From assembly GCA_002400405.1 (NCBI GenBank), contig DHFM01000052.1:1-38216 (forward strand): a DNA stretch of 38,216 nt, written 5' to 3'. The translations under genes were made by a program, and so were the position numbers. This DNA is from Candidatus Moranbacteria bacterium UBA4824 (GTDB taxonomy: Bacteria > Patescibacteriota > Minisyncoccia > Moranbacterales > UBA2206). The notes under the pieces were generated by a model, which had not been told where the DNA came from, searched no databases, and was given only the letters and a program-made list of their open reading frames with translations. Of this stretch, positions 27,881 through 34,822 are shown in pieces (the stretch's first letter is position 1; the number at the start of each line of letters is the position of its first letter).

Positions 27881-29074
27881 TTATTTTATAATTTTTGTTA
27901 CCACTCCGGCGCCAACAGTCTTTCCACCTTCTCGAATAGCAAATCGCATTCCTTCTTCCATAGCTACTGGAGCACCTAATTTAACTCCAAAACTCACTGT
28001 ATCTCCCGGCATAACCATTTCAGTTCCTTCTGGAAGAATCACTTCTCCTGTCACATCAGTTGTTCGAACATAGAATTGAGGTTTGTAGCCTTTGAAAAAT
28101 GGAGTGTGTCTTCCGCCTTCTTCCTTGTTTAGGATATACACTTCACCATCGAATTCAGTGTGTGGAGTAATTGATCCTGGTTTAGCCAAAACTTGACCTC
28201 GTTCCACATCTTCTTTTTTAGTTCCGCGAAGCAATACTCCGGCGTTGTCTCCCGCTTGTCCGCTATCAAGAGATTTGTTAAACATTTCAATTCCCGTAAC
28301 AATAGTTTTTTGTGTTGGTCTGATTCCCACAATTTCCACTTCGGTGTTAACATTGATTGTGCCTCTTTCAATTCTTCCTGTCACCACTGTTCCACGACCT
28401 TCAATTGAGAAAATGTCTTCAATCGGCATAAGAAAATCTTTTTCTGTTTCTCGCACAGGTTGTGGAATTTTTTCATCCAAAGCAGCCATAAGATCAATCA
28501 CTGGCTTAGCCGCTTCTTCTTCAGCTGATTTTGCTTCAAGTGCTTTTAGGGCTGATCCACGGATAACCTTAGCATTGTCTCCATCAAATTCATATTTTGT
28601 AAGCAGTTCACGAACTTCCGCCTCCACTAAATCAACCAATTCAGGGTCGTCCACCATATCAACTTTATTCAAAAATACCACAATTTCTGGAACACCCACT
28701 TGTTTTGCAAGAAGAATGTGTTCTCGAGTTTGTGGCATAGGGCCGTCAGTGGCAGCTACCACCAATATTGCACCGTCCATTTGAGCGGCACCTGTAATCA
28801 TGTTTTTGATATAGTCAGCATGTCCTGGGCAGTCAACATGAGCATAATGTCTTTTTTCTGATTCATATTCACAATGAGCAGTAGCAATGGTGATTCCACG
28901 TTCCTTTTCTTCCGGAGCTTTGTCAATTTCGTCAATTCCTTTTTCCTTAGCTTTTCCAAGGAAAGCCAGCACATGAAGAATAGCCGCTGTCAAAGTGGTT
29001 TTGCCATGGTCAACGTGGCCAATAGTTCCAACGTTAACATGAGGTTTAGTTCTTTCAAATTTTTCTGCTGCCAT
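27881..29074 (-). CDS. tuf: Elongation factor Tu
   Basis: EF-Tu delivers aminoacyl-tRNA to the ribosome with GTP. The 397-residue protein has GHVDHGKTTLTAAI (P-loop), the switch region with GITIATAHCEYE, DCPGHADYI, NKVD and the domain II/III landmarks such as IEGRGTVVTGRIERG. The last residues are GAGVVTKIIK. It has its own promoter and a 200-nt leader with a strong hairpin. It lies between the antitoxin-like gene and rpsJ and is separated from fusA by the defence block. Confidence 0.98.
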   Translation of the reverse strand: MAAEKFERTKPHVNVGTIGHVDHGKTTLTAAILHVLAFLGKAKEKGIDEIDKAPEEKERGITIATAHCEYESEKRHYAHVDCPGHADYIKNMITGAAQMDGAILVVAATDGPMPQTREHILLAKQVGVPEIVVFLNKVDMVDDPELVDLVEAEVRELLTKYEFDGDNAKVIRGSALKALEAKSAEEEAAKPVIDLMAALDEKIPQPVRETEKDFLMPIEDIFSIEGRGTVVTGRIERGTINVNTEVEIVGIRPTQKTIVTGIEMFNKSLDSGQAGDNAGVLLRGTKKEDVERGQVLAKPGSITPHTEFDGEVYILNKEEGGRHTPFFKGYKPQFYVRTTDVTGEVILPEGTEMVMPGDTVSFGVKLGAPVAMEEGMRFAIREGGKTVGAGVVTKIIK

Positions 29075-29180
29075 AGTTTTAATTTTGCCGTGACTTTTGC
29101 GCCCCCCGCTAGAGCGGAAAATTCCGGCTCAAACTCCGGATTCGCAATTAGTCGCGATTTTTTATTAAGTTATATTATTT

Positions 29181-29263
29181 ATCCCCCACCACTTTTTAGC
29201 TTTTTTCTAAATAAATTTACTTTATTTTAGCCCACCTAGCTTAAGTAAAAAAGTGGTGGGGGA
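29181..29263 (-). repeat. Strong hairpin in the tuf leader
   Basis: ATCCCCCACCACTTTTT (29181-29197) and its perfect 17-bp complement (29247-29263) enclose 49 bp. The hairpin begins a few nt behind the predicted tuf transcription start (about 29269). Its shape and its ATCCCxCACCA end resemble the hairpins upstream of secY (17821) and rpsG (37529). The rest of the leader (29075-29180) contains a GC-rich stretch that may fold separately. Confidence 0.75.
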
Positions 29264-29275
29264 TGAACAAAATTT

Positions 29276-29304
29276 AGTTTAATACACTTTTATTATTTTG
29301 GCAA
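29276..29304 (-). promoter_or_regulatory. Promoter of tuf
   Basis: TTGCCA (29304-29299) and TAAACT (29281-29276) are separated by 17 bp, matching five and four of six consensus positions. The predicted start is near 29269, at the foot of the leader hairpin. A DnaA-box-like 9-mer lies upstream at 29325-29333. Confidence 0.6.
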
Positions 29305-29324
29305 GTCCCCCGCATAATTATTGT

Positions 29325-29333
29325 TGTGGATAA
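29325..29333 (-). promoter_or_regulatory. DnaA-box 9-mer upstream of the tuf promoter
   Basis: TTATCCACA, the strict DnaA-box sequence, lies 20 bp upstream of the tuf -35 box. The same 9-mer is found upstream of the rpsL promoter in the same orientation. Two isolated boxes do not make an origin. Confidence 0.4.
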
Positions 29334-29336
29334 GAC

Positions 29337-29615
29337 CTACTGCGTCTTTTCATAGCGTATTTCCTCACTTTTCGTTTCGCTTATTTCGGAAAGATCCATA
29401 TCTTCAATTTTCTCTTCTTCTTGCATCACTTTCCAACTTGCTATATCATTGTTGATTTTATCAACCAATTCTTGTTTTGTCAAGCCTTCTATGCCTTCTT
29501 TCTTTATTTTCTTGAATTCCGCCAGACTTAGAATCACATAATACTGTTCTTGGTCTTTTATCACCGCTTTTCCTCCCAAGAGATCAAGCGCTTCTTTGAG
29601 TTTTTTATCCAACAT
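29337..29615 (-). CDS. Small acidic hypothetical protein, antitoxin-like
   Basis: I cannot name a family for this 92-residue protein. It begins MLDKKLKEALDLLGGKAVIK, has YYVILSLAEFKKIKKEG resembling the beta strand and helix of small antitoxins, and ends in a flexible acidic tail (EEEKIEDMDLSEISETKSEE). No cognate toxin lies beside it, as the nearest upstream gene is the DUF262-HNH nuclease, 153 bp away. It has its own promoter and is upstream of tuf. An antitoxin or small regulator role is inference from shape only. Confidence 0.55.
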   Translation of the reverse strand: MLDKKLKEALDLLGGKAVIKDQEQYYVILSLAEFKKIKKEGIEGLTKQELVDKINNDIASWKVMQEEEKIEDMDLSEISETKSEEIRYEKTQ

Positions 29616-29640
29616 AAACTTTGAATTATTTTATATTTTT

Positions 29641-29669
29641 ATGCTAACTTATTTGAAATTGGATGTCAA
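29641..29669 (-). promoter_or_regulatory. Promoter of the antitoxin-like gene
   Basis: TTGACA (29669-29664) is separated by 17 bp from TAGCAT (29646-29641). The predicted start is near 29634, about 19 nt before the ATG. The gap between the nuclease gene and here also holds the imperfect inverted repeat ACATTACACAAGCTGTTATG near 29701-29720, possibly an operator. Confidence 0.6.
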
Positions 29670-29768
29670 TGGAAAATTTACATAAGTCTGGCAAAAATAA
29701 ACATTACACAAGCTGTTATGTAACATACTACTTACATTGATACTTACGCCTAAAATAAAATTGTTTTC

Positions 29769-30938
29769 TTATCGATTCCCCTTTGCTCTATTGTGCGTCT
29801 TACACAGCATTTCACAATTTTTTACTGAAGTTGCACCGCCTTTACTCCAAGCAGTTACATGGTCGGCGTCCATTTCATCTAGCTTCCAAATTTTGCTTTT
29901 GTTAGCATCGTGTCCAATAGCGCAATGTGAACAATTTGATTTGCCTTTTTTCTCGGCCTTGGCAGTTTGCACGGCGTAAACTGATTTTTTAGTTGCATCA
30001 TCGAAAATTCGAACCTCAAGTAATTTTGTGTTGATGGATCCACCAAGAATATATTCAAAAATACCTTTTCGATTTTTGATATACGGATCACCGTAAAGTT
30101 TTTTCACTTCTGCCGACACTTTGGCAGGATCATAAACTTTCTTGTGATACTGCTCATATAATCGACCCCACTCAAGGCCTTTCATTTCACTCTCAATATC
30201 AGTAAATACACTAGATACCCAATCAATCACACTATTAAAATAGGTTTTTAATTCAGTAATATTTTTATCATTGCGATGACTGCTCATATAATCACCAACA
30301 TTTCCACGACTGACCCAATTAAGCGCGCATTCTAAAAATTCTTGCCGATTGGCACTACCTGATACATACGTGCTCCATTTTTGAATATTGGCGTTTTGAC
30401 TATTGCTAAATTCTTCTTTACTAAGGGTTACGAACGGACCAGAATAAACCGCATTGAGAAGTTCTTGATTATTAAGTGGCACACCGGCAATGTTAATCGT
30501 CCGAAACCATTCCTTTATTTCACTTTCCGTGCCTTCGCATTCATAAATGAGAAGTTTAGTTTTCAAAATTTTATCTTGTTTATCTTTCGCGATACCGCTA
30601 AAATATTGCTCCATACCATTTTCATCTTTGATGGCAAATTTATCAGTCACAAACCGTCCAAGACTGGTGATTCTCTGTTGTCCGTCCAAAACTTCGAAAT
30701 TATCTTTACTAACTTTATTGAAATAAATCAAACCTATTGGATAACCTTTGAGGATCGATTCAATAACAGCTATTTCTCTTTTTCCACCATCGGAAGCATA
30801 AATATAGTTGCGTTGATATTCCGGTTGAATGGTTAATTTTCCAGACAAACCAAAAAGTCCTTTGCCTTCAAGCTCGTTATAGACAAATCCTTCACAAATA
30901 TCTTTGACAGTAATGTCGGTTTTTAAAATTGTTTTCAT
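29769..30938 (-). CDS. DUF262-HNH nuclease (GmrSD/BrxU-like single-chain)
   Basis: This 389-residue protein joins a DUF262 (ParB/Srx-like) domain with an HNH nuclease. DUF262 shows QPEYQRNYIY (39-48), VIESILKGYPIGLIYF (58-73) and the NTP-related DGQQR (85-89). The C-terminus has NCSHCAIGHDANKS, then DADHVTAWSKGG, NCEMLCKTHNRAKG: the HNH motif with its histidines, asparagine and zinc-like cysteines. Such pairs act as type IV modification-dependent enzymes (GmrSD) or as restriction subunits beside methyltransferases. It starts 1 nt behind the RhuM gene, so it belongs to the same operon. Whether it cuts modified or unmodified DNA is not visible. Confidence 0.88.
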   Translation of the reverse strand: MKTILKTDITVKDICEGFVYNELEGKGLFGLSGKLTIQPEYQRNYIYASDGGKREIAVIESILKGYPIGLIYFNKVSKDNFEVLDGQQRITSLGRFVTDKFAIKDENGMEQYFSGIAKDKQDKILKTKLLIYECEGTESEIKEWFRTINIAGVPLNNQELLNAVYSGPFVTLSKEEFSNSQNANIQKWSTYVSGSANRQEFLECALNWVSRGNVGDYMSSHRNDKNITELKTYFNSVIDWVSSVFTDIESEMKGLEWGRLYEQYHKKVYDPAKVSAEVKKLYGDPYIKNRKGIFEYILGGSINTKLLEVRIFDDATKKSVYAVQTAKAEKKGKSNCSHCAIGHDANKSKIWKLDEMDADHVTAWSKGGATSVKNCEMLCKTHNRAKGNR

Positions 30939-30939
30939 A

Positions 30940-31953
30940 TTATTTTTTTGGTTTATTATTTTTAACTTTTTTCTCTAAAATTTTAATGCTTTCCAAATAA
31001 TCTTTTTCTACCAATGAAAAAGTTTTTGCCTGATATTTTTTATATTCATTTTCAGCCTTATCCATAGCCCTCTCATGACTCACACTTCCCGCATCCAGCA
31101 AGAGCTGTTCTCCCGTGGATGTAAGGATGCTATCAAGATGTTTCACCCAATCCAACATTTTCATGGGAATCTCACGCTCTGCCTGACGCTCGGCAAAATC
31201 AAGATACCCCGAAACGATTTGTCCGAGAGCACGCAATTCTTTTTCGTTGAGATAATTCTTGGCAATTTTTGCATCTTTAAGTTGTGGCGTTGAACTAGAA
31301 AATGTTGCAAGCCCCATAAAATCTTTTTTTGCGTCAGCACGATTATAAATAACTTCTGCGGCAGTTTGTCCGTGTACCGCGTAATGAACTTTATTTTGTA
31401 CTTTTTTAAAAAACTCTACTGATGTTTTTGTGTTTGCGTCATAATCAATACTGGTTGCATAGATATCTAAAATTTGGCGATAGAAAACTTTTTCACTGGC
31501 ACGAATGTCGCGAATACGAGTAAGAAGCTCTTTCCAATATCCACCACCTCCTAAATTTTTTAATCGCTCATCATCCATGACAAAACCTTTGATGATATAT
31601 TCTTTGAGCCGTGCTGTTGCCCATTGGCGAAATTTTGTACCTTGTACTGATTTCACACGATAACCGACAGAAATAATAACCTCTAGATTATAAAAATTGG
31701 TCGGTTTGGTAGAAAAATCGGAATTTCCGATTTTTCTCACAGATTTAGCTTCATTTAGCTCTTTTTCGACATAAATATTCAAAATATGCTCGTTAATCGT
31801 AGAACGGCTCTTGTTGAAAAGTTTTGATATTTGATCAATAGTAAGCCATACCGTCTCACCCTCAACACGCACTTCAATATTCGGCGCCCCATCCGCGCCT
31901 TCATAGATAATTATTTCACCGGAATTATGGTTATTTTTTATATTATTTTTCAT
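30940..31953 (-). CDS. rhuM: RhuM family protein (virulence protein RhuM)
   Basis: This 337-residue protein matches the RhuM family, first named from Salmonella pathogenicity island 3 and common next to restriction-modification genes. Its biochemical role is unknown. Seen: VWLTIDQISKLFNKSRSTIN (a helix-turn-helix-like N-terminus), NEHILNIYVEKELNEAKSVR, NLEVIISVGYRVKSVQGTKF with RQWATARLKEYI, and NKVHYAVHGQTAAEVIYNRA. Full length is normal for the family. It overlaps the upstream GIY-YIG gene by 11 nt and ends 1 nt before the nuclease gene. Confidence 0.9.
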   Translation of the reverse strand: MKNNIKNNHNSGEIIIYEGADGAPNIEVRVEGETVWLTIDQISKLFNKSRSTINEHILNIYVEKELNEAKSVRKIGNSDFSTKPTNFYNLEVIISVGYRVKSVQGTKFRQWATARLKEYIIKGFVMDDERLKNLGGGGYWKELLTRIRDIRASEKVFYRQILDIYATSIDYDANTKTSVEFFKKVQNKVHYAVHGQTAAEVIYNRADAKKDFMGLATFSSSTPQLKDAKIAKNYLNEKELRALGQIVSGYLDFAERQAEREIPMKMLDWVKHLDSILTSTGEQLLLDAGSVSHERAMDKAENEYKKYQAKTFSLVEKDYLESIKILEKKVKNNKPKK

Positions 31954-32551
31954 AGTTTATAATATCAGGCAAATCTTCTAATTTTTTGCCATTATATTCG
32001 AAATAACTAGCTCCTCGATATGATCCAGTTAATCTTCCTTTTTGTTCAAATATTTTATTAGTAAGCGGTGATAATTTCCAAACTTGCCCATCGTATTCAA
32101 CCTCTCGTTCTCCGCAAACTTTTGCGATTATACTTTTATCTTGAGTAAACGCAATTTCATCACCATTCCTTAATCCTTTTTTGTAAAAACTAAATAAGCC
32201 ACTTTTCTTTCTAATCTCCGAAACCTTATCAAATTCTTTTTCTTTATTTATGTTTTCTGGATAAATAATTTTTCCATCAAAAGAAAGAAGTAATTGCTTA
32301 ACTAATTCATAATCCAAAGCAAATAATTCGCTATCACCAACTCTATGCTTACTAAAAATTTCTTTCAAAAGATTTTCCTTGTCAGAATAATCATCAAGTT
32401 CAATAGCAAAAAATCTTTTTAATCCTGATACATTGGAATATCCATTTGCTTCTAAAAATCGCATTCTTTCAGAATAATTTTTAGTGCCAGTTTGACCGAT
32501 TTTTATCAATCCAGAAACTGCCGTTGTCATTATGTAGATAATTCCTTTCAT
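31943..32551 (-). CDS. GIY-YIG protein with a RAMA/DUF4357-like C-terminus
   Basis: The N-terminal half of this 202-residue protein resembles the T5orf172-type GIY-YIG domain (IYIMTTAVSGLIKIGQTGT, then RMRFLEANGYSNV and a helix ending in HRVGDSELF). The C-terminal half, from about residue 120 (FYKKGLRNGDEIAF, then EVEYDGQVWKLSPLTNKI and SYFEYNGKKLEDL), looks like the RAMA/DUF4357-type module often attached to restriction and modification enzymes. That domain call is by shape and is less certain. It starts 1 nt behind the methyltransferase gene and overlaps rhuM by 11 nt. Unlike the small element-borne gene at 6173-6427, it is part of a defence operon. Confidence 0.75.
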   Translation of the reverse strand: MKGIIYIMTTAVSGLIKIGQTGTKNYSERMRFLEANGYSNVSGLKRFFAIELDDYSDKENLLKEIFSKHRVGDSELFALDYELVKQLLLSFDGKIIYPENINKEKEFDKVSEIRKKSGLFSFYKKGLRNGDEIAFTQDKSIIAKVCGEREVEYDGQVWKLSPLTNKIFEQKGRLTGSYRGASYFEYNGKKLEDLPDIINYEK

Positions 32552-32552
32552 A

Positions 32553-33650
32553 TTATTTTTTCTTATGTCTAATTAAAATCCTTTGATAAATTTTTCTGCT
32601 ATTTGAAATGGGATTATTGTAAACTTTGAAATTCCCAATCTTAAACTTATCAGGCACTTGTCCGTTTGCTGTACCACCAATAATTTCAAATTGCTCAGGA
32701 GAGTATTTATCAAGAAAACTCAATGGCACACCCATTACATCAAAATAATCGCTTGGTATAGAATCGGTAAATGGCACTTCTATCGCATTATAATTATCAT
32801 ATTTTTCATACAATTTTTTACCCTTAATTTCTTTGTGTTTGCTGTATTTTAAATTTTCTTCCATTGTCATAAGTGGTAATGGCTGATGACGACGACCATG
32901 ATCCAAATTAGTAAACCAACAACAATTTCTAAATTTCACTAAACCAGTTTCGGGCATATAGACCCCCTCTCCATATTCTTTAGCAAAAGGCGTTGAAAAA
33001 AAGGCATTACCAGCGTGAAAGCCGTTGCCAAGCCACATTTTATTCTCTTTTATCAATGGAAATGTCTCCTTATAAGTAATTGCGTTCATATTTCCGATAA
33101 TCACAAATTGTTTTCCATAATCAAAAAGTTGCTTCACATATTCGCGAAATAAACTAAACGGCGGATTGGTCACCACAATATCGGATTGTTTAAGTAAATC
33201 TACACATTCATCGCTACGAAAATCGCCATTGCCATTGAGAGGTTTAGCTATATTAGCATCATGTCTTAGCAACCATTCAATATCTGCCAACCCAATTGCG
33301 CCATCTAAGTTAAAATCCTTCACTTCATTAATTTCAATCCTAAATGGCTCCTTGCCTTCCGGTTTTAATCCTTCAATCTCAAATAAGGGTAATTGTCCTC
33401 CAGCAATTGGAGAAGGGATATAGCTGGTGGTGATCAGCTTTTTCAATCCAAGCTTGTTGAAATTGAGCACGAAATAGCGAAAGAAATTGCTCTCAAACGG
33501 ATCGTCGCAATTGCAATACACTACCTTCTTTCGGAACACATTTTTGTCATATTCCAAATACGCCTCAATCTCTTTTTGAATATCACCAAACTGGGTATAG
33601 AATTCATCATTCTTTGCTTTTTTTGCGTTTGTAAGGTTGCTGTTTGCCAT
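32553..33650 (-). CDS. EcoRI-type adenine-specific DNA methyltransferase
   Basis: This 365-residue protein matches the EcoRI methylase family: NLTNAKKAKNDEFYTQFGDI near the N-terminus, VVYCNCDDPFESNFFRYFVL, and the catalytic VVTNPPFSLFREY with NPPF at 162-165. Other family blocks are FVIIGNMNAITYKE and NCCWFTNLDHGRR. It presumably makes N6-methyladenine at a specific site, which cannot be predicted. It lies 135 bp behind dinD and starts a four-gene tight run with the GIY-YIG, RhuM and nuclease genes. No EcoRI-like endonuclease is adjacent, so DUF262-HNH or the GIY-YIG protein is the likely partner. Confidence 0.92.
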   Translation of the reverse strand: MANSNLTNAKKAKNDEFYTQFGDIQKEIEAYLEYDKNVFRKKVVYCNCDDPFESNFFRYFVLNFNKLGLKKLITTSYIPSPIAGGQLPLFEIEGLKPEGKEPFRIEINEVKDFNLDGAIGLADIEWLLRHDANIAKPLNGNGDFRSDECVDLLKQSDIVVTNPPFSLFREYVKQLFDYGKQFVIIGNMNAITYKETFPLIKENKMWLGNGFHAGNAFFSTPFAKEYGEGVYMPETGLVKFRNCCWFTNLDHGRRHQPLPLMTMEENLKYSKHKEIKGKKLYEKYDNYNAIEVPFTDSIPSDYFDVMGVPLSFLDKYSPEQFEIIGGTANGQVPDKFKIGNFKVYNNPISNSRKIYQRILIRHKKK

Positions 33651-33785
33651 AAAACTACTTATTTAAATCATAACCTTGCTTGATTAAAAAAACTGATCCA
33701 AAATTTTTTCATATTCCCATACTACCACCATCCCCCCAACAATTCAAGCCACAAAAAAACTAACTTCAACCTATTTTTCACAATT

Positions 33786-34664
33786 TCATTTCAACTTTCT
33801 CGCAGATTTTCTCTTTTCTTTTTTCTTATTATCCACACCCTTAAGCATTTTTTTATTTTCTGATTTTATTCTTCTTTCAACCTTTTTCACATCTTCTTCG
33901 GCTGGCAATATTTCCGGATAAATTTCTTTTTCTGCAAGAAGATTGCGCACACTCCTATTATTTTTTACATGCTCGGAAGTAATGGATTGCTCTCCTTGTA
34001 TATGGGTGTCACGCTTTAGTGTAAAATTTGTAATCTCATTGGCGAAATCCTTGGCTTTGATGGTTATAGCTGGCAGAAAATCCGCCAACACTCGACTATC
34101 TTTGATTCCAAGTTTCTTTTTCATATCTTGCGTCGTATTCCCGCCGAAAAGAGCTTGATCGCCCCTACTTCTAATGCGTGCAAAACCCATACCGTCAACA
34201 CCTCTTTCATAAATAATTCCTGATAATTCTTTTTCTGAATTGGTAAGTTTTTCACGAAAAGTTAGCCTTTCTATTTCAGCTATTCTTTTTTCAATAAGTT
34301 CTTGCTTTCTTGTTTGGACAGCAAAATATGCCATCGCAAAAGCAATCTCTTCCTTCCTTGGATCGCCATTTTGTGCAATCAAATAACATGCGTGCCGAGT
34401 GAGTGCAATATCGTCGATTTCCCGAGATGCACCCTTGCCGGCAGTTATCATCTTTCCGACGTCGGCAAATTGATCATCCACTTTCAAACCACTGTTTTCA
34501 CAAGCTATTTTGGCCTTTTCTATAACTTTTTGAAAATTTTTCCACTGATCATATCCAAGTAAAACTTGCAAATCTCGAGCAAACCAAAACTCCGGACCAT
34601 CATCTGCTTTCTGTGTATAATCATTAAAATTTTTGTGAAGTTTTTGTATGATTTCATGTTTCAT
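33786..34664 (-). CDS. dinD: DNA damage-inducible protein D (DinD)
   Basis: DinD is SOS-induced in E. coli, where it inhibits RecA filaments. The 292-residue protein has FWFARDLQVLLGYDQWKNFQ and the GASREIDDIALTRHACYLIA region, followed by AQNGDPRKEEIAFAMAYFAV, QTRKQELIEKRI and the YERGVDGMGFARIRSRGD block. The C-terminus is Lys-rich. Its own promoter follows the fusA terminator. The four defence genes downstream may be cotranscribed, though a 135-bp gap separates them. No LexA box was recognised near the promoter. Confidence 0.9.
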   Translation of the reverse strand: MKHEIIQKLHKNFNDYTQKADDGPEFWFARDLQVLLGYDQWKNFQKVIEKAKIACENSGLKVDDQFADVGKMITAGKGASREIDDIALTRHACYLIAQNGDPRKEEIAFAMAYFAVQTRKQELIEKRIAEIERLTFREKLTNSEKELSGIIYERGVDGMGFARIRSRGDQALFGGNTTQDMKKKLGIKDSRVLADFLPAITIKAKDFANEITNFTLKRDTHIQGEQSITSEHVKNNRSVRNLLAEKEIYPEILPAEEDVKKVERRIKSENKKMLKGVDNKKKEKRKSARKLK

Positions 34665-34697
34665 ATATTTTTATTTTTTAATATTACTTATAATGAT

Positions 34698-34725
34698 ATT
34701 ATAACACTACATATTTTTTCGTCAA
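34698..34725 (-). promoter_or_regulatory. Promoter of dinD and the defence block
   Basis: TTGACG (34725-34720) and TATAAT (34703-34698) are separated by 16 bp, so the -10 is perfect and the -35 matches five of six positions. The predicted start is near 34691, about 27 nt before the dinD ATG. It lies just behind the fusA terminator, so the block can be transcribed apart from the str genes. Confidence 0.7.
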
Positions 34726-34738
34726 ACCCTCCGCCCAC

Positions 34739-34768
34739 AAAAAAGACGAGGCAGTGCCTCGTCTCTAC
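34739..34768 (-). terminator. Rho-independent terminator of the rpsL-rpsG-fusA unit
   Basis: On the minus strand, AGACGAGGC and GCCTCGTCT form a 9-bp GC-rich stem with a 3-nt loop (34764-34744), directly followed by a run of T (34744-34739). The flanking CGTAGAGACGAGGC is the end of the 28-bp palindrome family found in hypE and the NuoF-like gene, so the terminator seems to be derived from that repeat. Confidence 0.85.
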
Positions 34769-34785
34769 GGAATTTAAATTTATTG

Positions 34786-34818
34786 CATGCTACATGCTTT
34801 ATGCTTCATGTTTCATGA
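34786..34818. repeat. TTTCATG-type heptad repeat behind fusA
   Basis: GCATGCT, ACATGCT, TTATGCT, TCATGTT and TCATGAT follow each other in 7-nt register, ending about 4 nt before the fusA stop codon (34823-34825). The same units occur at 9423-9457 and 13847-13905. Confidence 0.75.
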
Positions 34819-34822
34819 TTTA

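Noticed and set aside
28245..28784. Long plus-strand frame opposite tuf, and similar frames opposite nuoF, fusA and rpsE
   Set aside because: These are antisense shadows of strongly conserved genes, with no ribosome-binding site or recognisable protein.
33829..33837. Third DnaA-box 9-mer (inside dinD)
   Set aside because: It lies in coding sequence away from any promoter and is probably chance; no cluster of boxes or AT-rich unwinding element marks an origin.
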